A DNA stretch of 64,000 bases, from positions 2,728,001 to 2,792,000 of the forward strand of contig OZ242974.1 in assembly GCA_965211775.1 (NCBI GenBank), in the 5' to 3' direction. Position numbers and translations under genes: made by a program. A model generated the notes under the pieces. That model searched no databases, was not told where the DNA came from, and saw only the letters and a program-made list of their open reading frames with translations. The stretch comes from Thiodiazotropha sp040506975 (lineage in GTDB: Bacteria; Pseudomonadota; Gammaproteobacteria; Chromatiales; Chromatiaceae). Positions 17,212 through 24,749 of this stretch are shown here, piece by piece; the first letter of the stretch is position 1, and every line of letters begins with the position of its first letter.

Positions 17212-17958
17212 ATGAGACTCGACTTTCTTAGCTTTATTGGAATTATCATCGCGTTTCTCGCGATACTGGGCGGCAATTGGCTGGAGGGTGGTCATATAGA
17301 CTCTCTGGTCAATGGCCCGGCCATGGTGATCGTGACCGGCGGCACCATCGGAGCCATATTGCTGCAGACGCCGGTACCGGTTTTTTTGCATGCACTGCGT
17401 CTCTCCGGCCGGGTATTCTTGCCTGCCAGACTGGATATGCGCGCAACCATTGAGAAACTGGTGGCATGGAGCAATATCGCCAGAAAAGAGGGTTTACTTG
17501 GATTGGAGACCATAGCGGACGAAGAACCCGATCCTTTCATCCGCAAAGGCATGCAACTGCTTGTTGACGGCAGTGAACCCGAGAGCTTGCGGGATATACT
17601 GGAAATGGAAGTGGACGCAAGCGAACAGCACGATATCCAGGCGGCCAAGGTCTACGAAGGTATGGGGGGCTATTCTCCCACGATCGGCATTATCGGCGCG
17701 GTCATGGGCCTTATCCATGTCATGCAGAATCTGGCGGACCCGAGCAAACTGGGCAGCGGTATCGCCACTGCATTCGTGGCAACCATCTATGGTGTCGGAC
17801 TGGCCAATCTGTTTTTGCTGCCCATTGCGGCAAAATTGAAGACCCAGTCTGAGAACATCGCCAAATTCCGAGAGATGGTCATCGAGGGTGTGATCGGCAT
17901 CGCCGAAGGCGACAATCCCCGCAGTATTGAGACCAAGCTCAAGGGCTTTCTCCAATGA
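17212..17958 (+). CDS. motC: Flagellar motor stator protein MotC (MotA-like)
   Basis: 248 residues with four hydrophobic segments (about 5-25, 35-52, 150-170, 180-200). The MotA/TolQ/ExbB-type block (VYEGMGGYSPTIGIIGAVMGLIHVM) is clear. It pairs with MotD to form a proton-driven stator. In Pseudomonas this second stator set sits between cheB and parC, as here. The stop overlaps motD (ATGA). Confidence 0.94.
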   Translation: MRLDFLSFIGIIIAFLAILGGNWLEGGHIDSLVNGPAMVIVTGGTIGAILLQTPVPVFLHALRLSGRVFLPARLDMRATIEKLVAWSNIARKEGLLGLETIADEEPDPFIRKGMQLLVDGSEPESLRDILEMEVDASEQHDIQAAKVYEGMGGYSPTIGIIGAVMGLIHVMQNLADPSKLGSGIATAFVATIYGVGLANLFLLPIAAKLKTQSENIAKFREMVIEGVIGIAEGDNPRSIETKLKGFLQ

Positions 17959-18791
17959 GCAAGCGACGCAAACGTAAACAGGAACATGTCAATCATGAGC
18001 GCTGGATCGTCTCATATGCCGATTTCATTACCCTGCTGTTCGCCTTTTTCGTGGTAATGTACTCGATCTCCTCGGTCAACGAGGGCAAATACAGGGTACT
18101 CTCGCAAACCCTCACAGAAGCCTTTCAGGAAAACAGTCGCAGTGTCGATCCGATACAGGTCGGTGAAATCAATCGCAATTCAGGCAATATGGCAGGTTTA
18201 GACCAGGATAACGCCCTGATCCAGACCGAACAGATTCAAGGGCCGGGCACCTACCAGGATCCGGGTCTGGTTATGGACAGGATGCCCAGCAACGAGACGC
18301 AACGGCTCAGTTTTCTTGCTGCCACCATCGAGGATATGTTGAGTGACTATGTCGATCGGGAACTGGTTGACGTCAGTTTCACCGAGGACCGGGTGATCGT
18401 CAACATGAAGGACAAAATGCTGTTTCCCAGCGCCAGCGCCCATCTTTCGCGAGAGGCGGTGAATGCACTCAGAAGCATCAGCCGGGTGTTGAATACCGTA
18501 CCCAACCAGATACAGGTCGAAGGCAATACGGACAATCGTCCCATCAACACCAAGGCGTTTCCTTCAAACTGGGAACTGTCCGCTGCCCGTGCGGCAAGCG
18601 TGGTCCATCTCATGACACGCATGGGAATCGGGGCGCAGCGCCTGTCGGCGGTGGGATATGTGGAGCATCGGCCGGTTGCGGATAACGGGACAGAGTCGGG
18701 GAGGGCGAAAAATCGCCGGGTTTCCCTGATTATCATGGGAATGAGCGGTGGTGAGGACCGGGTTATCGATCTCCCCACAGGTGGCCAATGA
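17955..18791 (+). CDS. motD: Flagellar motor stator protein MotD (MotB-like)
   Basis: 278 residues. A short basic cytoplasmic tail (MSKRRKRKQEH) is followed by one membrane helix (DFITLLFAFFVVMYSISS) with the proton-carrying Asp at its start. A long linker and an OmpA-type peptidoglycan-binding domain (about 150-260, VEGNTDNRPI and NWELSAARAASVV) follow. It anchors the stator to the wall. It overlaps motC and parC by 4 bp each. Confidence 0.94.
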   Translation: MSKRRKRKQEHVNHERWIVSYADFITLLFAFFVVMYSISSVNEGKYRVLSQTLTEAFQENSRSVDPIQVGEINRNSGNMAGLDQDNALIQTEQIQGPGTYQDPGLVMDRMPSNETQRLSFLAATIEDMLSDYVDRELVDVSFTEDRVIVNMKDKMLFPSASAHLSREAVNALRSISRVLNTVPNQIQVEGNTDNRPINTKAFPSNWELSAARAASVVHLMTRMGIGAQRLSAVGYVEHRPVADNGTESGRAKNRRVSLIIMGMSGGEDRVIDLPTGGQ

Positions 18792-19525
18792 AGGTCTGGA
18801 CCGTCGCCAATCAGAAGGGCGGGGTGGGAAAAACCACCACCACCGTCTCATTGGGTGGCATGTTGTCCCAGTGGGATATGCGGACGCTGTTGCTGGATAT
18901 CGACCCACACGGATCCCTGACCAGCTATTTTCGCTACGATCCGGATGGATTGGATGAGAGTGTCTACAGCCTTTTCAAGGCTGTGGCGCAAAAAAGCCAT
19001 GTGGATCCCCTCAGTCTGATCTATCCGACAGGTACGGAAGGGCTGGATCTGATGCCCGCGGAGATGGCGCTGGCCACCCTCGACCGTCAGGCGGGAAAAC
19101 TGGATGGCATGGGTTTGGTGATCAAGCAGGCGCTGGCACAGCTGGAGAACCGATACGATCATGTCATTCTCGATTGTCCGCCGATACTCGGGGTTTTGAT
19201 GATCAACGCCATGGCGGCCTGTGAACAGCTGATCATTCCGGTACAGACCGAATTTCTCGCCCTCAAGGGATTGGAAAGGATGCTGCACACCCTGGAAATG
19301 GTCATGAAATCCAGGCATGTGCCTCTGCCATACCTGGTCGTACCCACCATGTTCGATCGGCGTACCCGGGCATCCATAGACAGCCTCCGGGTGATGCGGG
19401 AGAGCTATCCGGGGCGTGTTTGGCACAGCCTGATCCCGGTTGATACGCTCTTCAGAGAAGCCAGCAAGGCCGGCATTCCACCGGCGCTGTTCGCGCCGCA
19501 GAGCCGGGGGGGTCGCAGCCTATGA
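18788..19525 (+). CDS. parC: ParA-family chemotaxis localisation ATPase ParC, frameshifted near the 3' end
   Basis: The read frame gives 245 residues with the ParA P-loop NQKGGVGKTTT (8-18), DIDPHGS, and DCPPILG. ParC-type proteins place chemotaxis arrays at the pole. A run of seven G (19506-19512) shifts the frame, giving the tail PQSRGGRSL and a stop. With six G the frame would read SRGVAAYERLLRDLLDEGEE and end at TGA 19590-19592, overlapping the next ATG by ATGA like every other junction in this operon. So the native gene almost surely ended at 19592. It is either a true mutation or a homopolymer sequencing error. Confidence 0.88.
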   Translation: MKVWTVANQKGGVGKTTTTVSLGGMLSQWDMRTLLLDIDPHGSLTSYFRYDPDGLDESVYSLFKAVAQKSHVDPLSLIYPTGTEGLDLMPAEMALATLDRQAGKLDGMGLVIKQALAQLENRYDHVILDCPPILGVLMINAMAACEQLIIPVQTEFLALKGLERMLHTLEMVMKSRHVPLPYLVVPTMFDRRTRASIDSLRVMRESYPGRVWHSLIPVDTLFREASKAGIPPALFAPQSRGGRSL

Positions 19526-19588
19526 AAGGTTGTTGCGCGACCTGCTCGATGAAGGTGAGGAGCCGGTAATTCAAGCAGGTGTCGCCAC

Positions 19589-20278
19589 ATGAATCGCCGG
19601 CTCAGGCAGTCTCAGTCACCGGAAACGGCCGGCAAGATCGCAGAGCCTGACACGGCACTGAAAAGCTATCTCGATACGCTGTTGTCGGAGATCGATGATT
19701 TGACTGTCACGCCTCCCCGGGTGGAGGTTAAAGAGCCGTTGCCCGATGCCGATATCAACTATGACGGGCATACTGAATCTACGCTGGCAACAACATCGGA
19801 GCCGACGTCCGGCGGGGCTGAAACCTCGCTTGAGCCCAATGAACCGGACTGGGTTGAAGATGCGTTTCAGGTATTGTTGTTCGAGGTGAATGGAATCAAA
19901 TTGGGGATTCCGCTCTCATCACTAAGGGGGATACTCCCCTTTGCGGGAGAGGCGAGTCAATTGCCGGGACAGCCGGCCTGGTCGTCGGGCGTCATCGTTA
20001 ACAGGGAAGAAAAGGTCGTGGTCGTTAACAGCGCCAGATTGTTGATGCCGGAAAGATTGGATGAGAGTAGCGCTGTCAGACCACAACACCTGTTGCTGAT
20101 CGGTGATGGACAGAGAGCACTGGCCGTAGACACCATCTGCAATACGCTAATGGTGGAGAAAGAGGAAGTTCGGTGGCGTTCCGGCAGTGGGATAAGACCC
20201 TGGTATGCAGGTATTATCATACAGGAGTTGAGTGTATTGCTGGATGTTGACGGGATCTTGAATATGCTCGCCGGCTGA
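19589..20278 (+). CDS. parP: CheW-domain protein ParP
   Basis: 229 residues. A variable, acidic N-terminal region (1-85) precedes a CheW-like domain (about 90-225, FQVLLFEVNGIKLGIPLSSLRGIL). Between ParC and CheW this is the position of ParP, which links ParC to CheA and the receptor array in Vibrio. The ATG overlaps the reconstructed parC stop. Identification rests on the domain and the position. Confidence 0.85.
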   Translation: MNRRLRQSQSPETAGKIAEPDTALKSYLDTLLSEIDDLTVTPPRVEVKEPLPDADINYDGHTESTLATTSEPTSGGAETSLEPNEPDWVEDAFQVLLFEVNGIKLGIPLSSLRGILPFAGEASQLPGQPAWSSGVIVNREEKVVVVNSARLLMPERLDESSAVRPQHLLLIGDGQRALAVDTICNTLMVEKEEVRWRSGSGIRPWYAGIIIQELSVLLDVDGILNMLAG

Positions 20279-20313
20279 ATAGCCCTAGAGTGATATCGTT
20301 ATGAGGTTTAAGC

Positions 20314-20796
20314 ATGACTATTGAAGACGATGACGAGGCCGGTGGCGGTCCGCTGATTCAGTTTGTGACATTCATTTTGATGGAAGAGGTCTACGGCATC
20401 AATGTAATGCAGGTGCAGGAGGTGCTTCGTATTACTGAGATCGCTCCCGTACCCGGCGCGCCGCCTTATGTTCTGGGTATCATCAATCTGCGCGGTAATG
20501 TCGTGACCGTCATTGATACACGCACCCGGTTTGGGCTACCCACCAAGGAAGTGGATGACGCCAGCCGCATCATTGTCATCGAGTCTGAAAAACAGGTTGT
20601 AGGTATTTTGGTTGACGCTGTAGCTGAAGTGGTCGAACTGCGTGAAACGGATATCGATCCGGCACCGAATGTGGGTACCGAAGAGAGTTCACGCTATATT
20701 CAGGGTGTAGCGACACAAGAGGACAGGCTGTTGATCCTGGTCGATCTCAATAAATTGCTGACAGATGAGGAGTGGCAGGAGATCAGCATGTATTGA
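20314..20796 (+). CDS. cheW: Chemotaxis coupling protein CheW
   Basis: 160 residues, a single CheW domain (FVTFILMEEVYGINVMQVQEVLR, LGIINLRGNVVTVIDTR, VGILVDAVAEVVEL). It couples receptors to CheA. It sits 36 bp after parP at the end of the chemotaxis genes, in the standard order. Confidence 0.95.
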   Translation: MTIEDDDEAGGGPLIQFVTFILMEEVYGINVMQVQEVLRITEIAPVPGAPPYVLGIINLRGNVVTVIDTRTRFGLPTKEVDDASRIIVIESEKQVVGILVDAVAEVVELRETDIDPAPNVGTEESSRYIQGVATQEDRLLILVDLNKLLTDEEWQEISMY

Positions 20797-21003
20797 TCTC
20801 TGTCGCGCATCGGAGATTGAACAACCGGTATCCATACAGGGTCGAATTTCCTAATTACCTATTGCATTTCCCTGCAATGATGGTTTTTTTAGCAATACCG
20901 GGCCAGGCAGGACTTTGTCCCTGGAAGCGTTTTTCGGCTATTCTACCTGGTGATCGACAGCGCAAGAGGCGAAAACGGTTAGATTTCGAAAAGGAAGCCA
21001 AAC

Positions 21004-21177
21004 ATGCCTGAGATTGGAGAGCAAAATCCTCTTATTCCCCTGACTCCGGTGAAGCCAGCCAAGCCGCCGTTGCGACGTGAACGCCCCAGGCCTGCAGATG
21101 AACGTAAACAGAGACAGCAGAGGAAACCGAAAAAAAATGAGGATGATGGAAAGCCGCACATCGATGAGTATGCCTGA
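21004..21177 (+). CDS. Small conserved basic/Pro-rich protein, 57 aa
   Basis: A 57-codon frame starts MPEIGEQNPLIPLTPVKPAK, is rich in Arg/Lys/Pro in the middle and ends in HIDEYA. Similar short proteins with the opening MPEIGEQNPLIP are, to my knowledge, common next to cheW and the DUF2802 gene in gammaproteobacterial flagellar clusters. No function is known. It has an AGGAAG ribosome site (20993-20998) at good spacing. Confidence 0.65.
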   Translation: MPEIGEQNPLIPLTPVKPAKPPLRRERPRPADERKQRQQRKPKKNEDDGKPHIDEYA

Positions 21178-21201
21178 CACTCCTCCTCTGTCCCGCTAAG
21201 G

Positions 21202-21618
21202 ATGACAGGTATGACGGGTAGTGATGCGACACTCTTTTGGTTTGGTCTTCTGCCGATAGTGCTGCTGCTGTTGGTGCTGGTGGTTGTGTTTTTAATATTT
21301 GAACGAAATCGGCGCGAGTCCTACGAACAGCTTCGGCGGGAAATCGACACATTAAAGCAGACAGTCAGTGCGCTCTGTTCCAGCGCCGTCGGTGTCGATA
21401 AGCGCGTGAACCGCTTGGAGCGCCATGGCAGAGACCTGGAAGAGCGCCAGGAAAATATCGAACAGAGCAGTCACCAGGGCGAACCCCCGTACAGTGATGC
21501 CATCCGCATGGTGCATGCCGGAGCCGGCCCCGAACAGCTTGTCTCTGAACTGGGAATCAGCCGGGATGCCGCCGATCTGATTATCATGATCCACGGCATA
21601 AAACGTGAAGACGCCTGA
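21202..21618 (+). CDS. DUF2802 membrane-anchored protein
   Basis: 138 residues. One membrane helix lies near the N-terminus (FWFGLLPIVLLLLVLVVVFL), followed by a coiled coil (about 38-85) and a C-terminal conserved block (YSDAIRMVHAGAGPEQLVSELGISRDAADLIIMIH) of the DUF2802 family. DUF2802 genes close flagellar/chemotaxis operons in many Gammaproteobacteria; their role is unknown. The end overlaps mobB by 14 bp. The start could also be the ATG at 21211. Confidence 0.8.
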   Translation: MTGMTGSDATLFWFGLLPIVLLLLVLVVVFLIFERNRRESYEQLRREIDTLKQTVSALCSSAVGVDKRVNRLERHGRDLEERQENIEQSSHQGEPPYSDAIRMVHAGAGPEQLVSELGISRDAADLIIMIHGIKREDA

Positions 21619-22165
21619 CCCGTGTCCGGTACCCCTGCTTGGTTTCGCTGCCTACAGCGGCACCGGTAAGACCACCCTGCTGAGACAACTGATACCCCTG
21701 TTGCGTGATGCCGGTTTGAGGCTGGGGGTGATAAAGCATGCCCATCACCAAGTCGAAGTCGACCAGCCGGGAAAGGACAGCTATGAATTGCGCAAGGCGG
21801 GCGCCGGTCGGGTACTGCTCGCCACTTCCCGCCACTGGGCATTGATGGTGGATGAACCGAAAGAGCGTGAGCCTGTACTGAAGGAGTTACTGGCACGACT
21901 CGATTGCAGTGAATTGGATCTGGTATTGGTCGAGGGCTTCCGGCATTTGGCGTTTCCCAAGATAGAATTGCATCGCGGGACCCTGCGCAAACCCCTGCTG
22001 TTTCCGGCCGATGCGTCAATTATTGCCATTGCCAGCGATAACGGGATCGGAGAGGAGACAGCACTGCCCCGGCTCGATCTTAACGATGCGCAGGCCATTG
22101 CCGACTTCATCTGCGATTATTGTGCACGTTTCAGTTCAGTCGAGCATGATGTAAATGCCATTTAG
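21605..22165 (+). CDS. mobB: Molybdopterin-guanine dinucleotide biosynthesis protein MobB
   Basis: 186 residues with P-loop YSGTGKTTLL near the N-terminus and the MobB motifs GLRLGVIKHAHHQVEVDQPGKDS and LVLVEGFRH. MobB is a GTP-binding adaptor that helps MobA attach GMP to the molybdenum cofactor. It starts at GTG 21605 inside the end of the DUF2802 gene, so it may be translationally coupled. Cofactor use implies molybdoenzymes elsewhere in the genome. Confidence 0.9.
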   Translation: MKTPDPCPVPLLGFAAYSGTGKTTLLRQLIPLLRDAGLRLGVIKHAHHQVEVDQPGKDSYELRKAGAGRVLLATSRHWALMVDEPKEREPVLKELLARLDCSELDLVLVEGFRHLAFPKIELHRGTLRKPLLFPADASIIAIASDNGIGEETALPRLDLNDAQAIADFICDYCARFSSVEHDVNAI

Positions 22166-22169
22166 GTGG

Positions 22170-22997
22170 TTATTTTTCAGCGGTGATGTAACAGATCCAT
22201 CCGGCATCCGCCTCGCCTTCGCGGACAGGCAGAAACACACCATCGGGTTCGCCATCTTTATCGAACCCCTGCCAGTAGAATGTAACTTTGCTGAATCCCA
22301 CTTCATCCAGCAGTTCATGAATCTCCGGCAAACTCCACAGACGCCAGTCGTAACTGAATGCGCGCTCCATGCGTGAACCGTCCTCAAACTCAAAATGTAT
22401 GTGACAGATCAGGTTGCCGCTGATGGGGTCATATTTCTCCTGTTCCCAGATGTAGGTGAACAGGGTGTCGCCATCCTCGATCTCCCGCTCCTCCTCGATC
22501 TCCTTGTAGGAGTCATAACCCCCATAGGCATCCATAAACAGGATACCGTCTTCAGCCAATTGCCCATGAACCCGCTGAAAATAGTTTTTCAGCGCCGTAC
22601 GCTCTTTAAACAGCCAATAACTGAAATTCATGGCGGATATGATCTGCATCGGCTCGGTTTCTGCCGAGAGGACATTATCCTCGATCAATCTGATGCGTTT
22701 CTGCTGTGACGATTTCAGTCTCCGCAGTTGATTGTCCCGACCCCAATCGAGCACCTCTTTATCCAGATCGATCCCGGTTGCATGGTTGGATTTGCGTCGC
22801 CGCACCCATTCGCAACAGACATTAGCGGTACCGCAGAAATCCTCCCTCAGGCGTTGCGCCCTGCGACCCTGTATTTTCTTGTAGGTGTCATCCACGAAAT
22901 CGATTTCGGCCTCCGCGCATTGCACAGAGAGTTCATAGAGGTGGTGACGATCGGCCGATTTTGCCATCGAGGGGGATTTTTTCTTTCTTTTCGCCAT
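22170..22997 (-). CDS. Class I SAM-dependent methyltransferase
   Basis: 275 residues. A basic N-terminus (MAKRKKKSPSMAKSADRHHLYE) is followed by the conserved opening HLYELSVQCAEAEIDFV and a SAM-binding fold: motif I as LREDFCGTANVCCEWV, then GIDLDKEVLDW. C-terminal strands include HIHFEFEDGSRMERAFSYDWR and EIHELLDEVGF. The substrate cannot be read from the sequence. It converges with mobB (4 bp apart). A single-gene unit. Confidence 0.85.
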   Translation of the reverse strand: MAKRKKKSPSMAKSADRHHLYELSVQCAEAEIDFVDDTYKKIQGRRAQRLREDFCGTANVCCEWVRRRKSNHATGIDLDKEVLDWGRDNQLRRLKSSQQKRIRLIEDNVLSAETEPMQIISAMNFSYWLFKERTALKNYFQRVHGQLAEDGILFMDAYGGYDSYKEIEEEREIEDGDTLFTYIWEQEKYDPISGNLICHIHFEFEDGSRMERAFSYDWRLWSLPEIHELLDEVGFSKVTFYWQGFDKDGEPDGVFLPVREGEADAGWICYITAEK

Positions 22998-23279
22998 GTT
23001 GATTCGTTACCTGGGCAGGTGATGCCGGTGTTCAAAAAAGCAGATTTGCAGAAACGTCATTGCTATTGACCGGCGAACTATACTCCTAAATAGAGCCATA
23101 AATAAACAGACGCAAGCCGGATTGACGGAAGACCTCCGACCGTACGCTTTTCACGCATTCTGTGACCGCGTCTTCGTATAGGCTGAAAGATATTATAAGT
23201 GTTTGTTAAATAATATGAATCAGATGCACAAGCTTTTCCAAGGCTGAGCATCAGGGAGAGGTAAAAAAGAGGTGAGGAA

Positions 23280-23750
23280 ATGGCAATAGCAATTACACTC
23301 AGAGAGTATCTGCAAAATCAAGGTGTCAGTTTCGACGTCATCGATCATCGGCGGACCGACTCCACCCTGCATACCGCTGAAGCGGCCCATATACCCGGCG
23401 ACAGAATGGCCAAATCGGTCTTGCTCGGAGATGACGAGAGCTATCTGCTTGCGGTCATTCCCGCGACACATCGGCTGGAGCTGGAACAGTTGAAACAGCT
23501 GACCGGCCGTAAACTCAGCCTGATCTCCGAGGATGAACTGCAGCAGGCCTTCGCGGACTGCGAAACCGGCGCGGTACCGCCGACAGGCATGCCCTATGGC
23601 ATCGAGACCCTGGTTGACGCCAGCTTGCTGAAGCAGCCCGATCTCTACTTCGAGTCCGGCGACCACGGCAAACTGATCCATATCAGTGTCGACACATTCA
23701 GAGAAATAGAGTCCGACGCCATCGTCGCCGAATTCAGCAGACACCTTTAG
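23280..23750 (+). CDS. YbaK/EbsC-type aminoacyl-tRNA deacylase
   Basis: 156 residues of the YbaK/ProRS-associated editing domain family, which hydrolyses mischarged tRNAs. Family features include TLREYLQNQGVSFDVIDH at the N-terminus, MAKSVLLGDDESYLLAVIPA with the conserved Lys, and the GAVPPTGMPYGIETLVD loop. The nearest known subgroup has a C-terminal GDHGKLIHIS-type stretch, seen here. Ribosome site GAGG upstream. It is followed by tRNA-Ser, which may be coincidence. Confidence 0.85.
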   Translation: MAIAITLREYLQNQGVSFDVIDHRRTDSTLHTAEAAHIPGDRMAKSVLLGDDESYLLAVIPATHRLELEQLKQLTGRKLSLISEDELQQAFADCETGAVPPTGMPYGIETLVDASLLKQPDLYFESGDHGKLIHISVDTFREIESDAIVAEFSRHL

Positions 23751-23800
23751 CCATTTGATTCCGGAGAGGAACTGGTTTAATCTTGCGCCTCCAAAAATCC

Positions 23801-23891
23801 GGAGAGATGTCCGAGTGGCTGAAGGAGCACGCCTGGAAAGTGTGTATACGTTAATAGCGTATCGAGGGTTCGAATCCCTCTCTCTCCGCCA
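23801..23891 (+). tRNA. tRNA-Ser (GGA)
   Basis: 91 nt with encoded CCA. The acceptor stem GGAGAGA pairs with TCTCTCC. The anticodon loop CTGGAAA sits between CACGC and GTGTG stems, giving anticodon GGA. The long variable arm and the T-loop GGTTCGAATCC are as in class II serine tRNAs. Confidence 0.96.
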
Positions 23892-23894
23892 AAT

Positions 23895-23924
23895 AAAAGG
23901 GGGCCCTAACAGGGCCCCCTTTTA
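23895..23924 (+). terminator. Rho-independent terminator after tRNA-Ser
   Basis: AAAAGGGGGCCCT, a 3-nt loop, then AGGGCCCCCTTTT: a perfect GC-rich stem followed by a T run, directly after the tRNA CCA. The right arm is also the start of a 75-bp repeat. Confidence 0.85.
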
Positions 23925-23987
23925 TTTGGCGGATAGGGAGGCTTTGATTAGAACCCTTCGTTCGACCAGGCGCGCAGCGCCGCAGGA
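23913..23987 (+). repeat. 75-bp direct repeat, first copy
   Basis: Begins GGCCCCCTTTTATTTGGCGG in the tRNA-Ser terminator and ends GCAGCGCCGCAGGA. It is repeated exactly 165 bp downstream at 24078-24152. It overlaps a GC-rich, hairpin-prone element (23960-24050) related to those at 24373 and 31291. Confidence 0.9.
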
Positions 23988-24077
23988 CACCGTAGCGTAG
24001 CGAAGGCGCCCCGAAGGGGTGAGCCGCAGGCGAATCAATCCCTCCCACCAGCCGGCACCCAAGCAAAGGAGTCCCTC

Positions 24078-24152
24078 GGCCCCCTTTTATTTGGCGGATA
24101 GGGAGGCTTTGATTAGAACCCTTCGTTCGACCAGGCGCGCAGCGCCGCAGGA
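24078..24152 (+). repeat. 75-bp direct repeat, second copy
   Basis: Exact copy of 23913-23987. The 90 bp between the copies (23988-24077) include CGAATCAATCCCTCCC, which imitates the T-loop and 3' side of the tRNA-Ser gene just upstream. Confidence 0.9.
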
Positions 24153-24218
24153 TCTCCCATTCTCCATATGCCATTGACAAAGGAACAAGAAATCTTCAGA
24201 ATTCGCGTTCCACAAAAA

Positions 24219-24295
24219 GCGCCCGTAGCTCAGCTGGATAGAGTACCTGGCTACGAACTAGGGGGTCGGAGGTTCGAATCCTTCCGGGCGCGCCA
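24219..24295 (+). tRNA. tRNA-Arg (ACG)
   Basis: 77 nt with CCA. The acceptor stem GCGCCCG pairs with CGGGCGC. The anticodon loop CTACGAA gives ACG, read as ICG after deamination. The T-arm is GGAGGTTCGAATCC. The last 21 bp plus flank (AATCCTTCCGGGCGCGCCATA) recur at 24451-24471. Confidence 0.96.
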
Positions 24296-24372
24296 TATTC
24301 TCAAGTATCACCTGTCTTGCAAACCGCGCCAAAAGTAGAATCGAGGTCATTCGAACCTCCGACTTCAAAGAG

Positions 24373-24471
24373 CCGGTTCGACAAGCGCCGCAGGCGCGCA
24401 GAACGCCGCGTAGCGGCGGCCCCGGAGGGGTGAGGGCCACAGGCCCGAATAATCCTTCCGGGCGCGCCATA
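24373..24471 (+). repeat. tRNA-tail repeat, Arg type, copy 1
   Basis: A GC-rich block that starts GGTTCGAC, contains the 28-bp core beginning CGCCGCAGGCGCGCAG and stem-forming GGCCCCGGAGGGGTGAGGGCC, and ends with CGAAT-A-ATCC plus the last 19 nt of tRNA-Arg. It looks like a tRNA T-loop split by about 70 bp. The core is identical to 31297-31324. Confidence 0.75.
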
Positions 24472-24508
24472 CAGATTAAAGGGTTAGCGCTTATTAATTG
24501 GCTAGCAC

Positions 24509-24727
24509 TTATTCTTTTTCCGACAGTTTTCCGATAAATCCTTTACTTCGACCGACCACCGTCAGGGTAGGGGGCTGGGTGATGCTACGATCGACGATCA
24601 TTTCAGCGGCATCCAGCAACTCTTGCAGTTTTGCTGCCGTGTAATGGGTCGTGATATCCCCGTTGCATGCCCCAGCGGGGTTTTGCATATCACCAGCGGA
24701 ACGCCTGTTCCCCTGAACTGATACCAA
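24509..24727 (-). pseudogene. Tyrosine integrase C-terminal relic
   Basis: 72 codons. The part from about residue 23 (CNGDITTHYTAAKLQELLDAAEMIVDR) matches the C-terminal end of phage-type integrases, where (G)DITTHYSAAELQELL carries the region around the catalytic Tyr of THY. The first 20 residues do not continue the family, so the gene is cut upstream. It lies 213 bp from tRNA-Arg, the classic place for an island integrase. Confidence 0.6.
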
Positions 24728-24749
24728 GGCGATAATTCCGAGATATCAT

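Noticed and set aside
23851..24470. Open frames on the minus strand across the tRNA genes (peptides ending EREGFEPSIRY or RPEGFEPPTP)
   Set aside because: These are the well-known spurious antisense readings of tRNA-Ser and tRNA-Arg plus repeats, not genes.
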